A stretch of DNA of 64,000 bases from Helcococcus bovis (GTDB lineage: Bacteria; Bacillota; Clostridia; Tissierellales; Peptoniphilaceae). Numbering within the stretch: the first letter of the stretch is position 1; each line of letters begins with the position of its first letter. The notes under the pieces were generated by a model. The model ran no database searches, was not told the DNA's origin, and worked only from the letters and a program-made list of their open reading frames with translations. Location: NCBI RefSeq assembly GCF_046035435.1, contig NZ_JBFNFH010000003.1; one strand, written 5' to 3'. The position numbers were made by a program, and so were the translations under genes. Positions 59,480 to 64,000 of this stretch are shown piece by piece.

Positions 59480-60711
59480 TTACAACTAAAGAAATGAAGT
59501 TAGTAGATATAAATAAGTTAGTTCCTTATGTAAATAATGCAAGAACTCACTCATCAGAACAAATTAATAAGCTACGTTCATCTATACGTGAATTTGGTTT
59601 TATTAACCCCATCATAATAGATAAAGACTATGGAGTTATAGCAGGACATGGAAGAATAATGGCTGCTAAGGAAGAAGGAATAAAAGAAATTCCTTGTGTA
59701 TTTGTTGACCATCTAAATGAAGCTCAGAAGAAAGCATATATTTTAGCTGATAATAGGATGGCTTTAGATGCTGGATGGGATGAAGAGCTTTTAAGAATCG
59801 AAATTGAGTCATTAGAGGAATTTGGTTTTAATGTAGAACTTACAGGTTTTTCAGAAGAAGAATTAAGTCAACTATTTGATTTAGACAGTGGTTTAGAAGA
59901 TGATGATTTTAATGTAGATGAGGAATTAGAAAAATCTACGTTTTCAAAAACTGGAGATATTTGGATTTTAGGTAGACACAAACTTATATGTGGAGATTCT
60001 ACAGATGAGTTAACTTACGAGAAATTAATGGAAGATACAAAAGCAAATCTTGTAATAACAGATCCTCCATACAATGTAAATTATGAGGGATCTGCCGGAA
60101 AAATTAAAAATGATAATATGGAGCAAGGTAAATTTTATGAATTTTTACTAAGCTCCTTTTTAAATATGGAAAAATATCTTGCTGATGATGGTTCGATTTA
60201 TGTATTCCACGCTGATACAGAAGGTCTTAATTTTAGAAAGGCGTTTCAAGAATCAGGCTTTTATTTATCTGGAACTTGCATTTGGAAAAAACAATCACTG
60301 GTTTTAGGGCGTAGTCCATATCAATGGCAACACGAACCTATCCTTTATGGTTGGAAGAGAAAGGGAAAACATCAATGGTACACAGGAAGAAAAGAATCAA
60401 CTATATGGGAATTTGATAAACCAAGGAAAAACGGTGAACATCCTACAATGAAACCTATACCTTTAATCTCTTATCCAATAAAGAATTCATCAATGATTAA
60501 CTCAGTTGTTCTTGATCCCTTTGGTGGAAGTGGAAGTACCCTTATTGCCTGTGAAAAGACAGATAGAATTTGTAGAATGATAGAACTTGATGAAAAGTTT
60601 GTAGATGTTATTGTAAATAGATTTATAGAACTTGTAGGAAGTGATAAGGATGTAAAGTTTTTAAGAGATGGTAAAGAATATAGTTACTTCGAGGTAGTAA
60701 AAGATGAATAA
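59476..60711 (+). CDS. ParB-like/DNA adenine or N4-cytosine methyltransferase fusion
   Basis: A 411-residue fusion. Residues 5-95 are a ParB/sulfiredoxin-like domain (LVPYVNNARTHSSEQI, then VIAGHGRIMAAKEEG). The rest is an amino-methyltransferase with motif IV TDPPYNVNY before motif I DPFGGSGSTLIACE, a beta-class order (DPPY can serve N6-adenine or N4-cytosine). I set the start at ATG 59476, which overlaps the SAM synthetase stop (ATGA). This fusion is common in Firmicute phages and should modify phage DNA. Confidence 0.93.
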   Translation: MITTKEMKLVDINKLVPYVNNARTHSSEQINKLRSSIREFGFINPIIIDKDYGVIAGHGRIMAAKEEGIKEIPCVFVDHLNEAQKKAYILADNRMALDAGWDEELLRIEIESLEEFGFNVELTGFSEEELSQLFDLDSGLEDDDFNVDEELEKSTFSKTGDIWILGRHKLICGDSTDELTYEKLMEDTKANLVITDPPYNVNYEGSAGKIKNDNMEQGKFYEFLLSSFLNMEKYLADDGSIYVFHADTEGLNFRKAFQESGFYLSGTCIWKKQSLVLGRSPYQWQHEPILYGWKRKGKHQWYTGRKESTIWEFDKPRKNGEHPTMKPIPLISYPIKNSSMINSVVLDPFGGSGSTLIACEKTDRICRMIELDEKFVDVIVNRFIELVGSDKDVKFLRDGKEYSYFEVVKDE

Positions 60712-62137
60712 GAATTTAACTCTTGGCAGTTTATTTTCAGGTTCTGGTGGATTTGAATTAGCTGCTATTTTTTGTGGAATAAAACCTATATGGGCATCTG
60801 AAGTTGAACCATTTCCAATAAGGGTTACACAAAAAAACTTACCTCAAGTTAAACATTTAGGAGATATAAAAGAAATTGATGGATCTAAAATAGAGCCTGT
60901 AGATATTATATCCTTTGGAAGTCCATGTCAGGATTTATCTATTGCTGGAAAAAGAGAAGGACTTGAAGGTAAAAAGTCTAATCTTTTTTATGAGGCAATA
61001 AGAGTTATAAAAGAAATGAGGTGTAAGACAAATGGTAAGTATCCAAGATACCTATTATGGGAAAATGTTCCAGGAGCATTTTCATCCAATAAAGGAGAAG
61101 ACTTTAGAAGTGTGCTTGAAGAAATTACAAGAATCAAAGACTCAAGAGTTAAACTTTCTAGACCTAAGAAGTGGAAAAAATCAGGAGAAATCTTGGGAGA
61201 TAGTTTTTCCGTTGCTTGGAGAGTCCTTGATGCTAAATATTTCGGAGTGGCCCAACGAAGAAGAAGAATCTTTCTTGTCGCAGATCTTGATGGAAAAAGT
61301 GCCAGAGAAATACTATTTGAGCAAAAAAGCTTGTCAGGGAATACTTCAAAGAGCAAAGAGAAAGGGAAAGGAAATCCCAAAGCAACTAAAAGATGCATTG
61401 ATAAAACAATCTGTTTAAATGACCAAGGTGGAGAAAGGATGGATATATCTGAAGAAATATCTGGAACTTTAAGAGCAAAAGCAGGAAATCCACCTTTAGT
61501 ATTTGAAAATCATAGTCAAGATTCTAGATATAAAGGTCCTTTAGAAAAAAGTCCAACACTTGCATCAAATTTAGGTCAAGGAGGAAACAATCAACCTTTT
61601 GTTGTATATGATATTAGACAAACTTCTAAAAATACAAAAAATGAAAGGCATAATATTTATAAATGTGATGTTTCAAGAACAATAGATACATCTGGAAACA
61701 TACCTACAAGAAATCAAGGTGGTGTGGCAATAGTTGAAGATGTTTATTCTATTAGTAAAAATTCTCATTTTACAAATGCAGATAAAAATATATCATCGGC
61801 CTTAGTTGCAAGTGACTATAAAGATCCACCACTTGTTAATCATAGATTTGTTAGAAGACTTACACCAAAAGAATGTGGAAGATTACAAGGTTTTCCTGAT
61901 TATTGGTGTGAAGATTTAAAATTAGATAATCCATCAGATATAGATCTTAAATTTTGGAGAAAAGTTTTTGATAAGGATGCTGAAATTAAAGGATTGAAAA
62001 ATAAGAAATCAGATAAATGGATATTAAAATGGCTAAAAAATCCTCAAACAGATTCAGCAGAATACAAAATGTGGGGCAATGGCATAGCTCTTCCATGTGC
62101 AATATACATTTTTAATAGACTTGTAAAAAATACTTGA
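60704..62137 (+). CDS. phage DNA (cytosine-5) methyltransferase
   Basis: A 477-residue m5C methyltransferase. Motif I is LGSLFSGSGGFELAA, motif IV GSPCQDLSIAGKREG with the catalytic Cys, motif VI LLWENVPGAF, motif VIII QRRRRIFLVAD, motif IX RRLTPKECGRLQGFPDYW and motif X MWGNGIALPCA. A long variable region (residues 205-380) between VIII and IX is the target-recognition part. It overlaps the ParB-methyltransferase gene by eight bases. It is unlike the methyltransferase at 37158, so the element codes for at least two different m5C activities. Confidence 0.94.
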   Translation: MNKNLTLGSLFSGSGGFELAAIFCGIKPIWASEVEPFPIRVTQKNLPQVKHLGDIKEIDGSKIEPVDIISFGSPCQDLSIAGKREGLEGKKSNLFYEAIRVIKEMRCKTNGKYPRYLLWENVPGAFSSNKGEDFRSVLEEITRIKDSRVKLSRPKKWKKSGEILGDSFSVAWRVLDAKYFGVAQRRRRIFLVADLDGKSAREILFEQKSLSGNTSKSKEKGKGNPKATKRCIDKTICLNDQGGERMDISEEISGTLRAKAGNPPLVFENHSQDSRYKGPLEKSPTLASNLGQGGNNQPFVVYDIRQTSKNTKNERHNIYKCDVSRTIDTSGNIPTRNQGGVAIVEDVYSISKNSHFTNADKNISSALVASDYKDPPLVNHRFVRRLTPKECGRLQGFPDYWCEDLKLDNPSDIDLKFWRKVFDKDAEIKGLKNKKSDKWILKWLKNPQTDSAEYKMWGNGIALPCAIYIFNRLVKNT

Positions 62138-62180
62138 TATAAATTTTATCTTGAGCAATATATGTAGTTGAGGTGATTAG

Positions 62181-62396
62181 ATGATTTCAAATAATATAAT
62201 AAATAAATTAAAGATAAAATATCCTATAGGAACTCGTATAAAGCTAATTAAAATGGATGATATAGGAGCTCCACCTATAGGAAGTTATGGAACAGTTGTA
62301 GGTATAGATGATTTAGGTTCAATTCTTGTAAATTGGGATAATGGATCTACATTAAATGTTATTTTTAATGTAGATAAAGTTGAAATAATAGCCTAA
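62181..62396 (+). CDS. DUF4314 protein
   Basis: A 71-residue DUF4314 protein: YPIGTRIKLIKMDDIGAPPI, then GSYGTVVGIDDLGSILVNWD is the whole SH3-like barrel of the family. It is frequent in Firmicute phages and conjugative elements, with unknown function. GAGGTGATTAG lies before the start. Confidence 0.92.
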   Translation: MISNNIINKLKIKYPIGTRIKLIKMDDIGAPPIGSYGTVVGIDDLGSILVNWDNGSTLNVIFNVDKVEIIA

Positions 62397-62447
62397 AAAG
62401 CTCTAAAAATAGCGGTTTTTATGCTGTGTTTACTTGACTAATTCTTC

Positions 62448-62471
62448 GTTATACGGGAATATGTGTATAAC
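62448..62471 (+). promoter_or_regulatory. leader hairpin before a small phage gene
   Basis: GTTATAC and GTATAAC form a 7-bp inverted repeat, followed directly by AAAAGAAGAGAAGGAG, the ribosome site of the next gene. A similar block (TTAT..GGCAATAT....ATAACAAAAG) lies at 63141-63169. Confidence 0.45.
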
Positions 62472-62496
62472 AAAAGAAGAGAAGGAGAACATTAAA

Positions 62497-62751
62497 ATGA
62501 CAAACAAAGAATTAAAAAGACAAACATTTTTAGAATCAGCAAGAAAATTAAAAGAAAAAAGAGAAGCACTTTACGAAAGAGAACCTGAAAGAGTACTTTA
62601 TGAAGAAGGCAAGATCAACTGGAAAGAATACATGCAAATGTACAAAAAAAGAAAAGAAGAGGAACTTGAAAAATACAAAGATAACCCTTTTTACCAAGAC
62701 TACAATGACGGCTTAATAACATACGATGAATTCATAGCATTTTCAAAATAA
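62497..62751 (+). CDS. small charged phage protein
   Basis: An 84-residue, very charged helical protein starting MTNKELKRQTFLESARKL, with lysine/glutamate-rich sequence. I chose the ATG at 62497 with AGAAGGAG before it rather than an in-frame start at 62434 that reads through the leader hairpin. It overlaps nothing and is 10 bases before the next gene. Function unknown. Confidence 0.75.
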   Translation: MTNKELKRQTFLESARKLKEKREALYEREPERVLYEEGKINWKEYMQMYKKRKEEELEKYKDNPFYQDYNDGLITYDEFIAFSK

Positions 62752-62761
62752 GGAGAAGAAC

Positions 62762-63067
62762 GTGACATACAAATATGTAAAAACAAAAGATGAAATACAA
62801 GAATTAATAGACTCCTCAGCAATAACAATGCTTGGACTTTGCGAAGGAAAAGATGGAGATTTAGCATTTCAAGAATATTTAAAAGAATACCTAGAAGATG
62901 ATACTATTTACATTACAATGGGAGAAACTATAAACGAAATATACGGAACAGATTTTCAGGATGATTTAAGGATTGTAAGCTTAAAATATAATAAACTAGG
63001 AAGACTACCAATGATAAGACTTGAGATTGGAGCAAAATGGTTTGATGATTTTATAGATAACCTTTAA
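62762..63067 (+). CDS. small acidic phage protein
   Basis: A 101-residue acidic protein with start GTG (AAGGAGAAGAAC before it), reading TYKYVKTKDEIQELIDSSAI at the front. The C-terminal half is mixed strand and helix. Genes of this size commonly lie between DUF4314 and the large terminase in Firmicute phages, without known function. Confidence 0.78.
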   Translation: MTYKYVKTKDEIQELIDSSAITMLGLCEGKDGDLAFQEYLKEYLEDDTIYITMGETINEIYGTDFQDDLRIVSLKYNKLGRLPMIRLEIGAKWFDDFIDNL

Positions 63068-63098
63068 AAAAAGTGTGTATTAAAAGACACATCTCCTT

Positions 63099-63169
63099 TA
63101 TAACCGTGATGATATCAAGGTTATAGTTGCTATAGATTTTTTATTATGGCAATATACACATAACAAAAG
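63099..63169 (+). promoter_or_regulatory. leader with two small stems before a phage gene
   Basis: TATAACC (63099-63105) and GGTTATA (63119-63125) are a perfect 7-bp inverted repeat. Further on, 63141-63169 repeats the AATAT....ATAACAAAAG leader block found at 62448-62477. Confidence 0.4.
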
Positions 63170-63184
63170 AAAAGGAGAGAAAAG

Positions 63185-63472
63185 ATGAAAAAAGAATTAT
63201 TAGAAAGACTAGAAATAGAAGTTAAAGCGTGTAAAAGATACGCAGAAAACTCAATAAAAAAATCAAAAGAAGACAAAATTGGATTAGCAATAAACTTTTT
63301 AGAAATTGCAGGAATAGCAAAGAAATGTGCAGACCAAGTTCATGAAGAACTTTGGGAAGTATCAAAAGGAAATTTAACAAATGAAGAATTCCAACTTTTT
63401 GCAGAATCAGAAACGTTAGATAGAGAACTTAAGAAAGCATACAAAGAATTAAACATAGCAAGACAAAGATAA
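63185..63472 (+). CDS. small helical phage protein
   Basis: A 95-residue, all-helical charged protein starting MKKELLERLEIEVKACKRYA, with AAGGAGAGAAAAG before the ATG. Heptad-like spacing suggests a coiled coil. It lies between the leader with two stems and the large terminase. Function unknown. Confidence 0.78.
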   Translation: MKKELLERLEIEVKACKRYAENSIKKSKEDKIGLAINFLEIAGIAKKCADQVHEELWEVSKGNLTNEEFQLFAESETLDRELKKAYKELNIARQR

Positions 63473-63484
63473 GAATAGAATTCT

Positions 63485-63542
63485 AAATAGAGTTTAGGCT
63501 CTATTTGTCATAGTAGAAGTCACAATCATGTGGCTATTTTTT
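63485..63542 (+). terminator. two hairpins before the large terminase
   Basis: AAATAGAG/CTCTATTT (63485-63506) forms a first stem; AGTCACA/TGTGGCT (63518-63534, one wobble) forms a second followed by ATTTTTT. The second looks like a terminator, the first may be a processing or leader stem. Confidence 0.65.
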
Positions 63543-63569
63543 ATGCTTATTTTTAAGGAAAGGAGAAAA

Positions 63570-64000
63570 ATGAAAAAGAAATATGTGCCAAGTAAATTTA
63601 TGCTGGATTCATCTTATTACGATAAGGATAGAGCAGATTATGCCGTTACCTTTATAGAATGTTTAAAACACACAAAAGGAAGATGGGCAGGTAAGTCATT
63701 TAAGTTAATTGATTGGCAAGAAGAAATAGTAAGAGATTTATTTGGGATTATAAAAGAAACTGGATATAGACAATTTAATACGGCATATATTGAAATTCCT
63801 AAAAAACAAGGTAAATCAGAACTTGCAGCAGCTGTAGCACTCTTACTTACTTGTGGTGATGGAGAAGAAAGAGCTGAAGTTTATGGATGTGCAGCCGATA
63901 GACAACAAGCTACCATTGTATTTGATGTGGCTGCAGATATGGTTAGAATGAGTCCAGCTCTTTCTAAAAGAGTAAAAATTTTAGCATCACAAAAAAGGAT
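63570..64000 (+). CDS. phage terminase large subunit, 3' end outside window
   Basis: The first 143 residues of a large terminase, the ATPase/nuclease that packages phage DNA. The start follows AAGGAAAGGAG. RADYAVTFIECLKHTKGRW and FKLIDWQEEIVRDLFG are typical of the N-terminus, the Walker A-like motif is IEIPKKQGKSELAAA, and YGCAADRQQA is the adenine-side region after it. The window ends before Walker B and the nuclease domain. Confidence 0.93.
   Translation, partial: MKKKYVPSKFMLDSSYYDKDRADYAVTFIECLKHTKGRWAGKSFKLIDWQEEIVRDLFGIIKETGYRQFNTAYIEIPKKQGKSELAAAVALLLTCGDGEERAEVYGCAADRQQATIVFDVAADMVRMSPALSKRVKILASQKR

Noticed and set aside
60988..61418. Frames of about 130 codons on both strands inside the second m5C methyltransferase
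   Set aside because: They are shadows of the methyltransferase, which has all ordered motifs in its own frame.

Overview
The window is AT-rich Firmicute DNA. Its very low GC, TTG/GTG starts, strong AGGAGG ribosome sites, and a housekeeping block of ruvCAB-queA-tgt-yajC, recJ-rel-dtd-aspS, and gpsA-sepF-lspA point to an anaerobic coccus of the Peptoniphilaceae/Tissierellia type, with Parvimonas the best guess. That assignment is inference from gene content and composition; no 16S rRNA is present.

Region 1 (1-4660) is a loosely packed, decaying stretch. It holds the 3' part of a TspO/MBR-like membrane protein, a TIGR02328-type protein, a HIT protein, a broken and an intact GNAT acetyltransferase and a histidine phosphatase. 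A frameshifted lipoprotein gene, a MATE transporter remnant, AT-rich direct repeats and a degenerate copy of the phosphatase 3' end follow.

Region 2 (4611-6131) carries tRNA-Met, tRNA-Gly and tRNA-Arg, then a lactate dehydrogenase gene with a probable Rex operator in its leader.

Region 3 (6190-28505) is a dense same-strand housekeeping run: Holliday-junction processing (ruvC, ruvA, ruvB), queuosine synthesis (queA, tgt), an unusual YajC with a C-terminal FtsK-gamma-like domain, recJ, rel, dtd, an MBL hydrolase, aspS, an RseC-like protein, glyA, der, plsY, gpsA, a HlyD-like protein, sepF, lspA, ung, an RluD-type pseudouridine synthase and a divergent ComM/YifB ATPase.

Region 4 (28660-32980) is accessory DNA. 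It has a truncated, frameshifted IS3-type transposase and a repeat-containing NPQTG-anchored surface protein behind a consensus promoter. A 14-bp inverted repeat and a divergent hxlR/NAD(P)-binding pair follow.

Region 5 (about 33000-64000, running off the end) is the left part of a prophage or phage-like element. Two overlapping large serine recombinases point outwards at its left edge. Where a lysogeny control region is expected there is instead a defence island: a forward m5C methyltransferase converges on a tightly spaced five-gene minus-strand operon. That operon encodes a three-component ABC ATPase system (ABC-3C: first component, winged-helix middle component, DUF3732 ATPase), an Xre regulator, and a nuclease-like protein whose reading frame is broken near its C-terminus. 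Early phage genes follow: a sigma-like factor, DUF2800, DUF2815, a family A DNA polymerase, an antirepressor, a P4-type primase/helicase, a VRR-NUC nuclease, an SNF2-type helicase and DUF1492. Next is a cargo cassette between two 93-bp direct repeats (a 797-aa peptidoglycan-binding/DUF1906 protein plus a membrane protein). The head-packaging end holds an HNH endonuclease, small terminase, a moron-like gene, a short SAM synthetase, two more DNA methyltransferases, DUF4314, small proteins and the start of the large terminase.

The strongest candidate for an undescribed system is the combined ABC-3C/Xre/nuclease operon with its convergent methyltransferase (37158-43119). Also notable are a three-copy motif, TACTCA-N12-ATGTCCTGTA, beside two element regulators, and the YajC fusion.
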